Source: RBG-13-68-16 sp050018455 (GTDB lineage Bacteria; Acidobacteriota; Thermoanaerobaculia; Thermoanaerobaculales; Thermoanaerobaculaceae). Taken from it: a DNA stretch of 64,000 bases. A program made the translations under genes and the position numbers. The notes beneath the pieces were generated by a model, which saw nothing but the letters and a program-made list of their open reading frames with translations, searched no databases and was not told where the DNA came from. Shown here piece by piece: positions 25,911 to 34,898 of this stretch. The stretch covers positions 1-64,000 of the forward strand of contig JBEKAA010000002.1 in NCBI GenBank assembly GCA_050018455.1, given 5' to 3'. Numbering within the stretch: the stretch's first letter is position 1; each line of letters starts with the position of its first letter.

Positions 25911-26095
25911 TAAACACGAGAGCATAGCCGCCAAAGGCCTTTGTCTTCCCCTTGACCTCCTTCCTTTTTTCACCCTTGACTCGCAGGTCTCCTGATTTGC
26001 GGACGTTCGAACCTGTGAACATTCGAACGGTTCCTTCTCCTCCGCCCCCCTGGCCGCCTTCCCTTTCCCGTTTTCCCTCTTCCCTCTCCCCGTCG
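25911..26095. repeat. CT-rich intergenic element ending at a minus-strand stop codon (element 1)
   Basis: Long pyrimidine tracts at 25950-25975 and 26030-26095 run up to the stop codon of the M23 gene at 26096. A purine-rich sequence with AAACG motifs precedes it. The block at 25997-26034, containing the GTTCGAA/TTCGAAC inverted pair, recurs with about six mismatches at 39013-39048. See the related elements at 36873, 38903, 47215 and 50945. Confidence 0.6.
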
Positions 26096-27481
26096 TTAGG
26101 GTAGCTTCACCTTCGTGGCGATGTTGTCGCGGATCCAGTGCTCGTCGAGCCACTCGAGTGGATCGACGGACTTCCCCTGCACGAAGATCTCCAGATGCAG
26201 GTGGTCGCCGCCCGCGAGGCCCGTGGACCCGCTGTTCCCGATCTGCTGGCCCTTGGCGACGACGTCGCCGACCTTGGCGGCGAGCGAGGACATGTGGCCG
26301 TACAGGCTCATCAGGCCGTATCCGTGGTCGATGATCACCGTGTTCCCGTAGATCGCGAGCCATCCGGCGAAAACCACCCGACCGGCGTTGGCCGCCGGCA
26401 CCTGGGCGTGTTCCGTCGAGGCCAGATCGAGGCCGAGGTGGGTCTGGTGATCCACCACGTTTCCCTGGTAGAGGTACGTGCGGTTCTCCGCAAAGCCGGC
26501 CCGACGCTGCGTGTTGGGCATCTGCGCGAACGCACCGCTCCACAGGAACGCCGGCTGGGTGTCCGCCGCGAGCTGGGCGATCGTGGCGAGCGTCGCCCTT
26601 CGGACCTCCCCGTTGATCCTCAGGTACTGGTCGAGCAACGAGCCGCTGGCATCGAATCCGGAGGTCTGACTTGCGATCGGCGGCACGACCTTGGCGAGGA
26701 AGGCCTCGGACAGCTCAAGGCGGTCCGTCCGGGGGGGCGACGGCTTGAAGAGGTTCACGAACGGCATCTCGACCCGGTTCCCGGCGTCGTCCTCGGCGAA
26801 CAGCCGTATCTGGCCGGCATCGGCGAACTCCCAAGGGATCGCGAAGAGGACGAAGCGCTCTCGCGGCCCGCCGCCCGGCAGCACGAATGAACGAGACTCC
26901 ACCGCGCCGGCGCGCACGCCCGAGCGCACGGCGCTGTCGCCGACGCGCAGCACCGCGACCCCGGAGCCTCCCTGGCGAACGTAGTGTTGCTTCGACAGCA
27001 GCTCGAGGTGCGGTGGCCGCAAGCGCACGGCCATGCGCTTCTCCACGACGACGGGTGCGCCCGAACGCAGCGGTCCGGCCATCCGGTCCGCCGTTGCGCG
27101 GAGGACCACTTCGCCTTCCGTGAGCCAACCCTGCGCCGACCGTCCGACAGTGGCGGCGAGCTCTGCCTTCGGGGTGAACCGCCCGCGAGTCGGCGAGAAC
27201 GCGCCGGCGCGCGAAAGCCGTTGCTCGGCGAGCGTGACGGTCCTGTCGCCCTGGATCAGCTCGAGTGTGATCCGCCCGAGGCCTCCGAGCGGCTCGGTGA
27301 AACGCGCAACGATTTTCGTGGCGCTTCCGACCGCGGGGCGGGCGCTCTCGATCACGATAGCCGGCGCCGGACCGCGACGCAGTGAAGCCCAAACCAGCAG
27401 GCCGATCAGGACCAGCGGCAGAAACAGCAGGACCCGGCGAAAGCGACCCCGCGGAGCTTTCCCTAGCGTGTACCTCGGCAC
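26096..27481 (-). CDS. Membrane-anchored M23 (LytM-type) peptidase with beta-rich N-terminal region
   Basis: 461 residues from GTG 27481, chosen because GGGGGAGG lies seven bases upstream. One transmembrane helix (about residues 16-34) anchors the protein facing the periplasm. About 290 residues of beta-rich sequence follow. The C-terminal M23 domain (about 340-455) has all zinc motifs: HLGLDLA for H-x-x-x-D, SLYGHMSSL and GDHLHLEIF (H-x-H). The enzyme is therefore predicted to be an active endopeptidase that cuts peptidoglycan crosslinks. The adjacent AmpG-like permease on the same strand suggests a shared link to wall turnover. Confidence 0.88.
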   Translation of the reverse strand: MPRYTLGKAPRGRFRRVLLFLPLVLIGLLVWASLRRGPAPAIVIESARPAVGSATKIVARFTEPLGGLGRITLELIQGDRTVTLAEQRLSRAGAFSPTRGRFTPKAELAATVGRSAQGWLTEGEVVLRATADRMAGPLRSGAPVVVEKRMAVRLRPPHLELLSKQHYVRQGGSGVAVLRVGDSAVRSGVRAGAVESRSFVLPGGGPRERFVLFAIPWEFADAGQIRLFAEDDAGNRVEMPFVNLFKPSPPRTDRLELSEAFLAKVVPPIASQTSGFDASGSLLDQYLRINGEVRRATLATIAQLAADTQPAFLWSGAFAQMPNTQRRAGFAENRTYLYQGNVVDHQTHLGLDLASTEHAQVPAANAGRVVFAGWLAIYGNTVIIDHGYGLMSLYGHMSSLAAKVGDVVAKGQQIGNSGSTGLAGGDHLHLEIFVQGKSVDPLEWLDEHWIRDNIATKVKLP

Positions 27482-27541
27482 GGTGTTGCCTCCCCCGGCA
27501 CGCCAACGACGTGGCGGCACCTCGGGAGTGTAGCGCGGCCC

Positions 27542-28738
27542 TCACGCCGAGGCAGGCGCAGGCTGTTGCTCGCGGATCCGCGGCTTGATCAGCGGGAGCA
27601 GCAAGAGCCCGGGTACGGCGAGCAGCACCGTGAAGGAGAAATAGACGGCGTAGCCAAGTCTCTCGACGCCGATTCCCGTGAACGCTCCGGCGACGTCACG
27701 CGTGAGAGCGAAAAGCGCCGAGAGCAACGCGTACTGCGTCGCGGCGTGCTCCTTGTCGCACAGGTTGGTCAGGAACGAGACGAACGCGGCGGTCCCGAGC
27801 CCCTGACCGAACGACTCCAGCAGCGAGGCAATGTAGATGCCCTCTCGCGGCAGCGGCAGCGTCGCCACCGCCACGTACCCGAGGTTCACGGCCGACTGCG
27901 CGATGCCGAGCCATAGCAGCGCCCGGAAGATCCCGTACCGCTTCACGAACCAGCCTCCGGCGAGAGCGCCGACGACCGTGAGAGCCACGCCACCCGTCAT
28001 CGACACGAGCCCGATCTCCGCGTCCGTGTATCCGCGGTCCACCCAGAACGATTTGACCATCCGTCCCAGTGTGGAGTCGCCGAGCTTGAAGAGCGGCACG
28101 AAAAGGAGTACCGGCACCATCTCCCACCGCAGCGCCCAACGCAGCACCGGGCCGACGGGGTTGCGGCGCTTGGCAGCGTCGAGGGCGACGCGAGGACTCG
28201 CGAACGCGACCGCTGCCAGCACGAAGAACGTCACTCCGAGCAAGGCCCACAGGGGCTTCCAGCCCGTGATCTTCGAGAGCACGAGGGCCACGCCGCCCGC
28301 CAGGACGAACGCGACGCGGGCGGCCGACACGCGCATCCCGTTGATCGGTCCCCTCGTCTCGGGTGTGACGACGTCGACCGCGTACGCGTCCACAGCGATG
28401 TCCTGGGTTGCGGACGCCGTGGTGAACAGCAGCAGCACCGACCACATGAGCCACGACGGATGCGCGGCATCCTGAGGCATGATCGCGAGCGTGGTGCCGC
28501 CGAGCACGAGAAGCGCCGCGCTGATCCAGTGCTGCCGGGCGCCAAACCGGTCAACCAGCGGCGCCCACAGCATCTTCAGGGTCCACGGCATGAAGAGGAG
28601 GCTCATCAGGCCGATCTCCCTGAGCGAGACGCCGTGGCGACGGAAGTAGACGGGCCAAAGGTCGTAGGCGATCCCGAACGGGAGACCTTCCGCAAAGTAC
28701 AGGATCGCGATCCAGGTCAGCGCTCGCCGGGGCTGCAT
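27542..28738 (-). CDS. AmpG-like major facilitator permease
   Basis: 398 residues, about twelve transmembrane helices. The N-terminus YFAEGLPFGIAYDLWPVYFR and the following MPWTLKMLWAPLVDRFG, where a basic and an acidic residue sit in the helix 2-3 loop, are typical of the AmpG/acetyl-CoA transporter group. The conserved ATQDIAVDAYAVD stretch in helix 4-5 confirms it. AmpG imports GlcNAc-anhydroMurNAc peptides for recycling. The substrate here is not proven, but the neighbouring M23 peptidase supports muropeptide import. The C-terminus is short and soluble, without the extra helices of E. coli AmpG. A 60-base gap separates it from the M23 gene. Confidence 0.82.
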   Translation of the reverse strand: MQPRRALTWIAILYFAEGLPFGIAYDLWPVYFRRHGVSLREIGLMSLLFMPWTLKMLWAPLVDRFGARQHWISAALLVLGGTTLAIMPQDAAHPSWLMWSVLLLFTTASATQDIAVDAYAVDVVTPETRGPINGMRVSAARVAFVLAGGVALVLSKITGWKPLWALLGVTFFVLAAVAFASPRVALDAAKRRNPVGPVLRWALRWEMVPVLLFVPLFKLGDSTLGRMVKSFWVDRGYTDAEIGLVSMTGGVALTVVGALAGGWFVKRYGIFRALLWLGIAQSAVNLGYVAVATLPLPREGIYIASLLESFGQGLGTAAFVSFLTNLCDKEHAATQYALLSALFALTRDVAGAFTGIGVERLGYAVYFSFTVLLAVPGLLLLPLIKPRIREQQPAPASA

Positions 28739-28811
28739 CGGGGCATTGTACCGGGCGCAACGCTATGCCGTGCCCGATGAGGGGGCCGGCCCCTCCGAGG
28801 GAGCGTCGTCG

Positions 28812-29354
28812 TCAGTGCGCAATGAACCCCAAGGAAGCGATGATGACCCCGGCCGCCGCGATCGCCATCCCGGCAAGCCAGAACTGCCGCCGCCGGGTCA
28901 ACAGGGTCAGCGAGGTGATGACCAGGGCGACCTCGAGGAAGACCTCGCCAAGGTCGAACAGGTCGGCCTGCCGCCGCGCGCGAGTCGTCTCCGCCTCGAG
29001 CTCGCGCGCCTCGGCGTCGATCTCTTTCTGGTCGTCACGGTACCGTTCGACCTCCCGGGCGTAACGCTCGCGCACCTTCCTGGCAGCCTCCGGGTCCCGG
29101 ACCGTCGAGACATCCAGGAGATCCTGGAACAGCTCGTACGTGTGGCGGCGGATGCTCTTCGCCTGGTACTGCGCCCACCGGTCGCTCGACTGGTTCTGCA
29201 GCAGCAGCTCCTCGGTGTGCGTCCTGTGGCCGAGCAGCGATACGGTGGCCACGAGCACCGCGAGCAGCGCCATCGTGAACGTCACGGGCACGAGGCTGGG
29301 GTGCTGGTGAGCCTCTTCGGCGCGCTCGTGCAGCTCGTGCATCTCCTCGGTCAT
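28812..29354 (-). CDS. DUF4337-like membrane protein
   Basis: 180 residues. The order of segments is a charged, His-rich N-terminus (EEMHELHERAEEAHQH), a first transmembrane helix (about 25-43), a polar helical region of about 85 residues rich in Glu and Arg (coiled coil), and two closely spaced transmembrane helices at the C-terminus. The motif LLLQNQSSDRWAQYQAKSIRRH matches what I know of DUF4337 proteins. Function is unknown. The ATG at 29354 was chosen after a GGGGGCG site; the frame continues far upstream, but that part runs antisense through the next gene and is discarded. The sthA gene lies on the opposite strand, so this intergenic region is divergent. Confidence 0.75.
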   Translation of the reverse strand: MTEEMHELHERAEEAHQHPSLVPVTFTMALLAVLVATVSLLGHRTHTEELLLQNQSSDRWAQYQAKSIRRHTYELFQDLLDVSTVRDPEAARKVRERYAREVERYRDDQKEIDAEARELEAETTRARRQADLFDLGEVFLEVALVITSLTLLTRRRQFWLAGMAIAAAGVIIASLGFIAH

Positions 29355-29540
29355 GGTCGCCCCCAGTTCGGAGGCGGAGTATAGAGGACAAAGGGTAAGC
29401 CGCAGGCTGGGCGGGGGCCGCACGCCTCGCCCGCCAACCGAGATGCATTCTCTGATACGATTCCTGTGCGGGCACGAGCGCTCGACCGGTTGGCCGTTCG
29501 TTTCTTCCGGCACGCCCTGGCCTCGGCTCGGGAGACAGCA

Positions 29541-30971
29541 ATGCGTCGCTACGACGTGATCGTGATCGGGTGCGGGCCCGGCGGGGAGCGCGCGGCGATT
29601 CAGGCCGCGCGCGCCGGCAAGCAGGTCGCCGTCATCGAGCGCCAGCACGTCCTGGGCGGCACGCGAGTCAACTGGGGTACGATCCCGTCCAAGACGCTGC
29701 GCGAGAGCGCCCTGTTCGTGCACTCCCTCACCCGCAACAAGCTCGATGGGATCCGTTGCGAGATCCACGACGAGATCACGGTCCATGATTTCATGTACCG
29801 CGAGCGCCAGGTCGTTCAACGGGAACTCGAAATCATCAACGAGTCTCTCGAGCGTTACCGGATCGAAGTGTTCGTCGGGCAGGCCCGATTCATCGACCCC
29901 CACACGGTTGCGGTCTGCGGCCCGGACGGCGGGGTGCTGACGTCGCTCGCCGCCGATTTCATCGTCATCGCGACGGGATCCAGTCCGAACCGGCCGCCCG
30001 ACGTGCCGTTCGACGGAGAGTCCGTCTTCGACAGCAACACCATCCTCGGACTGCCCCGCATACCGAGAACAATGGTCGTGCTGGGCGCGGGCGTCATCGG
30101 CGTCGAGTTCTCGAGCATGTTCGCCGTGCTCGGAATCAAGGTGACGCTCGTCGACACTCGCGACAGACTCCTGCCATACCTCGACCGCGAGGTCGTGTCG
30201 ATCCTGGAGCGGGAGATGCGCCGCCTCGGCATCAACCTGCTCCACAACGACCGTCACTCTGCCGTCGAACGCCTGCCCGGCGACCCACCCCGGGTGCGCT
30301 GCACCCTGCGTCAGAACGGTGACCTCGAGGCCGACGTCCTGCTCTACTGCGTCGGCCGGGACGGCAACACGAAGGGGATCGGGCTCGAGCTGCTGCACCT
30401 CGAGCCCAACGAGTACGGTCTGTTGACCGTCAACGAGAACTACCAGACGCTGGCGCCGCACGTTTACGCCGTAGGCGACGTCATCGGTTATCCAGCGCTC
30501 GCCAGCACTTCGATGGAGCAGGGCCGCCAGGCGATGCGTCACGCCTTCAACATCAAGGGCCTTCCCTCGAAGACCGAGCTTCTCCCGTTTGCGATCTACT
30601 CGATACCGGAGGTGAGCTACATCGGGGAAACCGAGGAGACCCTCAGGGAGAACGGCGTTGATTACATCGCGGGCCGCGGAGACTACGAGATGAACCCCCG
30701 CGGGCAGATCATCGGGGATACCAGCGGGATGCTGAAGCTGCTCTTCGAGGCGGGTTCGCTGCGTCTCCTCGGAGCGCACATGATCGGAACCGGCGCGAGC
30801 GAGTTGATCCATATCGCCCAGGCGTTTCTGCGCGCCGGTGCCACCGCCACCCAGATCGCGGAGACGATCTACAACTACCCGACGCTGTCCGACCTGTACC
30901 GTCATGCGGCTCTCAAGGCCGTCCTCGCGCCGCACCGGCTCGACCCCGCACCGGGGCCCGGGCGATCCTGA
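29541..30971 (+). CDS. sthA: Soluble pyridine nucleotide transhydrogenase SthA
   Basis: 476 residues. The FAD-binding motif IGCGPGGERAA is at residues 9-19, and the NAD(P) motif VVLGAGVIGVEFSSMF is mid-protein. The region that holds the redox-active disulfide in lipoamide dehydrogenases reads GGTRVNWGTIPSK. It has no Cys pair, the mark of SthA. Further SthA-like blocks are DTRDRLLPYLDREV, YAVGDVIGYPALAS and YNYPTLSDLYRHAAL. It moves hydride between NADPH and NAD+ in the cytoplasm to balance the pools. The ATG at 29541 follows GGAG with six bases; upstream in-frame codons were not used. Confidence 0.92.
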   Translation: MRRYDVIVIGCGPGGERAAIQAARAGKQVAVIERQHVLGGTRVNWGTIPSKTLRESALFVHSLTRNKLDGIRCEIHDEITVHDFMYRERQVVQRELEIINESLERYRIEVFVGQARFIDPHTVAVCGPDGGVLTSLAADFIVIATGSSPNRPPDVPFDGESVFDSNTILGLPRIPRTMVVLGAGVIGVEFSSMFAVLGIKVTLVDTRDRLLPYLDREVVSILEREMRRLGINLLHNDRHSAVERLPGDPPRVRCTLRQNGDLEADVLLYCVGRDGNTKGIGLELLHLEPNEYGLLTVNENYQTLAPHVYAVGDVIGYPALASTSMEQGRQAMRHAFNIKGLPSKTELLPFAIYSIPEVSYIGETEETLRENGVDYIAGRGDYEMNPRGQIIGDTSGMLKLLFEAGSLRLLGAHMIGTGASELIHIAQAFLRAGATATQIAETIYNYPTLSDLYRHAALKAVLAPHRLDPAPGPGRS

Positions 30972-31022
30972 CGCGCCCCGCCTGCAGAATCTGCCTCGTT
31001 GCCGTGGCGGCGTCGCCGACGT

Positions 31023-31051
31023 TTGACACGGATCGCCCGAGTCCGTATCGT
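31023..31051 (+). promoter_or_regulatory. Sigma70-type promoter of the superoxide dismutase gene
   Basis: TTGACA (31023-31028), a 17-base spacer and TATCGT (31046-31051, four of six matches). Transcription would start about 75 bases before the ATG. Confidence 0.6.
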
Positions 31052-31131
31052 TAAGCCAGGTGAAGTTGAGACAGAGACCTCGGCGAAAGCTCCGAGACTT
31101 GCCGACGCCGCGGGCCGAAAGGAGCAGGATC

Positions 31132-31737
31132 ATGACCAAGGCCGAGCTTCCCCCCCTGCCGTACCCCGCCGACGCGCTGGAGCCGTACTACGATGCCCGA
31201 ACGGTGGAGCTCCACCACGGCAAGCACCACCTCGCCTACGTCAACGGTTTCAACGCCGCGCTCGACAAGTTGGCCGCGGCGCGCACCTCAGGCGATTTCG
31301 CCCTCGTCAAGCACTTCGAGCGCGAAATCGCGTTCCATGGCGGAGGGCACGTCCTCCACTCGATCTTCTGGACCAACCTCGCGCCGAACGGGGGCGGGTT
31401 ACCGGAGGGTGCGCTCGCCGACGCCATCGCGGGCGAGTTCGGCTCGTTCGCCTCCTTCGACGCCCAGATGCGTGCCGCCACCAACGCCGTTGAGGGATCG
31501 GGCTGGGGTGTGCTCGCGCTCGACCCAGCTGCCGGCCAGCTCGCCGTGCTCCAAGTCGAGAAGCACCAGAACCTCGTTCTGCCCGGGTGGGCGCCGCTCT
31601 TGGTCATCGACGTTTGGGAGCACGCCTATTACCTCAAGTACCAGAACCGACGGGCCGAGTGGGTGGACGCCGTGATGCAGCACCTCGTGAACTGGTCCGA
31701 CATCGCGTGCAGGTACAAGGCAGCCATCCGAACATAG
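31132..31737 (+). CDS. sodA: Iron/manganese superoxide dismutase, Mn-type features
   Basis: 201 residues, family length. Metal ligands are His28 (ELHHGKHH), His76 (GGHVLHSIFW), Asp160 and His164 (DVWEHAYYLKYQNRR). The sequence WTNLAPNGGG and the Gln in EKHQNLVLPG, before the DVWEH motif, are features more common in manganese or cambialistic enzymes than in strictly iron-dependent ones. It converts superoxide to oxygen and peroxide in the cytoplasm. The ATG at 31132 follows AAAGGAG. It has its own promoter. Presence of this enzyme shows that the cell meets oxygen at least at times. Confidence 0.93.
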   Translation: MTKAELPPLPYPADALEPYYDARTVELHHGKHHLAYVNGFNAALDKLAAARTSGDFALVKHFEREIAFHGGGHVLHSIFWTNLAPNGGGLPEGALADAIAGEFGSFASFDAQMRAATNAVEGSGWGVLALDPAAGQLAVLQVEKHQNLVLPGWAPLLVIDVWEHAYYLKYQNRRAEWVDAVMQHLVNWSDIACRYKAAIRT

Positions 31738-31803
31738 CCCCGCCGGGCCCTGAGACGCGGCACGTCGGGAGGTGTTTCGGAACGTGGGCTGTGAGAGTCG
31801 CGG

Positions 31804-34254
31804 TCAGCGCGGCTCCAGAGCGCCCTCCTCGACCCAATGCGCCAGCATCCTGCGGACCCGATAGGAGTCCATCGCGAGATCTTTCTCGCACTCGAGCGCC
31901 GGCGCGCCGGAGCACGCACGCTGCCAGACCGCACGGGTCAGCGCCATGTCGTCCTCCTCGGGCGGACGAGTCGGTTTTGTCCCGCTCGACCGCAAGCAGG
32001 CATAATCCGGCACCAGCATGCTTGCCTGCTGGAACTCGTCGTACCGCCGGGTCCCCTCGAAGAAGAGAGGCACGAGGTCCCTCAACGACTCGCCTCCCAC
32101 AGCATCGGGCGGTGCATTCCGTCTGACGAAACTGAAGGAAGCCGGGGTCGGCCGCTCGATCAACTGGAACAGCGCAACCTCGCCCGTGAGCTGGCCGCTA
32201 CGGCAATCGGAAAACTTGCCTTTCTCCAGAGCGATGGTCGCAACCTCTTCGCCGACGGGGTCGGTGATTGTCAGGACCCCCGAGGCTGTCGACTGTGAGA
32301 GGTTCTGCAGCAGCGTCGGAAGCCCGAACAATTCGAGATCGCCCACGAGGCTCGCAGGCTGTGATGCGTTGGACGGCGGAGGGGCCGGCGGCAGGTCGGC
32401 GCCAGCGAGCACCTTCGCGGCCACCTGCGCAAACTCCTCGCCCGGGAAACGCTGGACCATGTCCGCGAGAGCGTTCCGCACCAGCGGTGCTTTTGTTGAC
32501 GACGATACCGCCTCGATGAGATGGAGCAGGTGGCTCCAGTCCTTCTTGAGGAGGAAACCGAATATCCTGTGCGGAAGTTCGGCCTCGATCGCCTGAACCA
32601 GGCGGTTGACCGTCTCCGGGTCTCCCGAGAGATCAGTGCCGCCGAGCGACGCGAGCGTCTCGGACGTGTCGCCGAACTGCGGATGCCGCTTGAGTCCGTG
32701 ATTCACCACCGCCCGGATGGCAGCGGGCGTTCCGAGACGGACCAGCGCGAAGAGGGCGCGGTTCAGGACCTGCAGCAATTCGGCACTCTCGGTTCCGGTG
32801 CTTCCCAACTTCAGCAAAGCCGTCTCGTACTCCCCGAGGCGGTTGATCAGGGCGCGCTCCCCACGCTCGTCCCTGACCTGACCGAGGTAGGCGATGGCCT
32901 CCTTGAGCAGGATCACGGGCCGCCCAACGCCCGACAACCTGATGACCATCTGGACCTCGGCGTCGGGCAGACCTCCCTCGGGTCGTGGGATGTGCCGCAG
33001 CACGTACAGGAGGTTTCTCTGGTAGTGCGCGTCCTTGTCGCCGAAGCTCGCAATCGACGCAGAGAGACGCTCGAAGGCCTGCGTCCGTGCAGGAGCGCCG
33101 TGAACCTCGAGTAGCGCGAGCAGAAGGTGACGCCGGTCCCGCTTCTCCTCGACCCTGAGCGAGTCCAGCAGTCCCGCCGGTTCAAGCGCCGGAAAGAACC
33201 CCAGCACACGTCGCAGCAGCGGATGCGACGCGGCGTCCTCGGCGTACCGGCGCTGGCGCTCTTCGTCGAGCGTCCCGTGGACCTGCTCCCGGAACCCCCG
33301 GACGTACGCCGGGTCAACTCTCTTCTCGGCCAGAAGGAGACCGGCCAGGTCAAGCATCGTGACGGCGCGGGCGAGGGAGCCGTCGTTGAACTGTTCAATG
33401 GCCGCTTGCACGAGCTCCTGAAAACGGCGTGCCGCCTCGCGGGGGTCGTGCTCGAGGGCCACGATGCGTTCCATGGCACGCGCGGTCGCGGTCACCGGCG
33501 CCGACGGGGCTTCGCTCCCCGGTTGCTCCTGCACGACCCACCCCGGGAGGCGGCGTCCGAGCGAGCGGAAGACGTTCTCCATCGAGGAGTCCATGCCGAA
33601 CGCCCGCAGGCTCTCCTTGGCCCGTTCGAACTCCTCGCTCGTGCCGGAGTTTCGAGCCGCTACGGACACAAGCTGCGAGAAGACGTCCTCGCGCGCGGCC
33701 GAGGGGCTCCCACCCGGCTCGCCGGAAATCTGGAGACGCGCCATGCGTTCGACCAGCCGGGCGAATTGGCGACTGACGTGGACGGCCGTCTTCCCGGTTG
33801 CGTCGTCCCGGCGCACCGCAGAAGCGGCTTCCTCTTCAGGTACGTGATGGAGGCTCACAAGAGGAGCTGCCAGATCCGAGCGCACGTCGCCGAGATGAGA
33901 GAGATTTTCCCGCAGCAGATCCCTGTCCTCGGGTGGGCAGAGCACCAGGAGGTATCCGGTGAGCACCTCCAGATAGGTTGCCATCGCTTCTTTCGACACC
34001 AGCGTGAACTCGCCCATGACGTGCAGCTTGCGAATCGCGTGGTAGAGGTAGTCCGAGATCGGCACGCTGGCGCCCAGTCGGCGGTGCTGGCTCGTCGTCC
34101 AGCTTCGGATTTCGTCGGCCACGATCTCCGGGGGAACCTCGAGGAGGATGGCGATGGAGTCAGCCACGACCAGCGGCGAGATGGCGTCTGAAAGGTACTG
34201 CTGGAGCTCGCTCAACGCCTCGGCGACCTTCGGGTCGTTTGCCGCGCCGCTCAC
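31804..34254 (-). CDS. DUF4388 domain protein with long helical-repeat N-terminal region
   Basis: 816 residues from GTG 34254, which has GGAGGA upstream. About 600 N-terminal residues are helical and resemble HEAT-like or similar alpha repeats, with no catalytic motif that I can see. A DUF4388 (PATAN-type) domain spans roughly 635-735: GDLELFGLPTLLQNL, SGVLTITD, IALEKGKFSDC and GEVALFQLIE. The last 60 residues could be a small winged-helix-like domain (YRVRRMLAHWVEEG). DUF4388 domains are often joined to signalling proteins in Myxococcota, Acidobacteriota and relatives and may mediate protein contacts. The function here is unknown. It is convergent with the sod gene. Confidence 0.75.
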   Translation of the reverse strand: MSGAANDPKVAEALSELQQYLSDAISPLVVADSIAILLEVPPEIVADEIRSWTTSQHRRLGASVPISDYLYHAIRKLHVMGEFTLVSKEAMATYLEVLTGYLLVLCPPEDRDLLRENLSHLGDVRSDLAAPLVSLHHVPEEEAASAVRRDDATGKTAVHVSRQFARLVERMARLQISGEPGGSPSAAREDVFSQLVSVAARNSGTSEEFERAKESLRAFGMDSSMENVFRSLGRRLPGWVVQEQPGSEAPSAPVTATARAMERIVALEHDPREAARRFQELVQAAIEQFNDGSLARAVTMLDLAGLLLAEKRVDPAYVRGFREQVHGTLDEERQRRYAEDAASHPLLRRVLGFFPALEPAGLLDSLRVEEKRDRRHLLLALLEVHGAPARTQAFERLSASIASFGDKDAHYQRNLLYVLRHIPRPEGGLPDAEVQMVIRLSGVGRPVILLKEAIAYLGQVRDERGERALINRLGEYETALLKLGSTGTESAELLQVLNRALFALVRLGTPAAIRAVVNHGLKRHPQFGDTSETLASLGGTDLSGDPETVNRLVQAIEAELPHRIFGFLLKKDWSHLLHLIEAVSSSTKAPLVRNALADMVQRFPGEEFAQVAAKVLAGADLPPAPPPSNASQPASLVGDLELFGLPTLLQNLSQSTASGVLTITDPVGEEVATIALEKGKFSDCRSGQLTGEVALFQLIERPTPASFSFVRRNAPPDAVGGESLRDLVPLFFEGTRRYDEFQQASMLVPDYACLRSSGTKPTRPPEEDDMALTRAVWQRACSGAPALECEKDLAMDSYRVRRMLAHWVEEGALEPR

Positions 34255-34500
34255 CGGCTGTTCCTCCGCGTTCGTCGCATTGTAACAAGATCGGAGTCGC
34301 CCATCGAAGTTACACAACAACCCCTGGGGCAATCACGCTTAGCATCCAAGCACGAGCTGTCCATTCCATCGACAGCGATCCGCCGCGCAACGAGGCCTCG
34401 CCGCTCGTGAGACGCAGCCTCAAAGCGCACTCGTTGACGTTGAAATGAAAGCGCGTGCTCTCTACCCTTGCTGCGCCGCGCCTGTCGGCGGAGGGTTCCA

Positions 34501-34818
34501 ATGCCGGATATCACCATCGGGGGTCGCACGTTTGCTGTTGACGAGGAGGGTTTCCTCCAGCGGCCCGACATCTGGAGCGATGAGGTCGCCAAGCTGTTCG
34601 CTACCACTGAGGGCATCGCGGAGATGACACCCGAGCACTGGGCGGTTGTGCGGATGATCCGCGAACACTACCTCGAGCACGGCAACGCGCCGATGGTCCG
34701 CCTGCTGTGCCAGCGTACTGGCCTCAACCTCCGCACGATCTTCAAGCTGTTCCCGTCCGGGCCCGCAAAGGGGGCGTGTAAGGTGGCAGGGCTGCCAAAA
34801 CCGGAGGGGTGCGTTTGA
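34501..34818 (+). CDS. dsrC: DsrC-type sulfur carrier protein with both redox cysteines
   Basis: 105 residues, the usual DsrC size. ATG 34501 follows GGAGGG. The C-terminal arm reads KGACKVAGLPKPEGCV: Cys93 and the penultimate Cys104 are the two conserved cysteines that form the trisulfide or disulfide in true DsrC. TusE-type relatives retain only the last one. The N-terminal DEEGFLQRPDIWSDEVA and TPEHWAVVRMIREHY blocks also match. DsrC carries sulfur as a persulfide/trisulfide between cytoplasmic enzymes and the membrane complex DsrMK. The next genes encode DsrM- and DsrK-like proteins, which makes the assignment firm. No dsrAB is present in this window. Confidence 0.93.
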   Translation: MPDITIGGRTFAVDEEGFLQRPDIWSDEVAKLFATTEGIAEMTPEHWAVVRMIREHYLEHGNAPMVRLLCQRTGLNLRTIFKLFPSGPAKGACKVAGLPKPEGCV

Positions 34819-34898
34819 ACGTTTTCGGGCTCGTCCGGCACTCGGCTTTCGCCTTCAGACGCGACGTGCGAGGCGGGTCACCCGGGGCCACCAGGTGA
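34815..34898 (+). CDS. Possible 27-codon ORF bridging dsrC and dsrM
   Basis: TTG at 34815 overlaps the dsrC stop (TTGA) and has GGAGGGG five bases upstream. The frame ends in a TGA that overlaps the dsrM-like GTG start (GTGA at 34895). The predicted peptide is basic with phenylalanines and no known domain. It may couple translation across the 76-base gap or be a chance frame, because the ribosome-site bases also encode the conserved PEG of DsrC. Confidence 0.25.
   Translation: MNVFGLVRHSAFAFRRDVRGGSPGATR

Noticed and set aside
28812..31139. 775-codon minus-strand open frame across sthA
   Set aside because: Only the last 180 codons (DUF4337) make sense as protein; the rest is antisense of sthA, a common artefact in GC-rich DNA.
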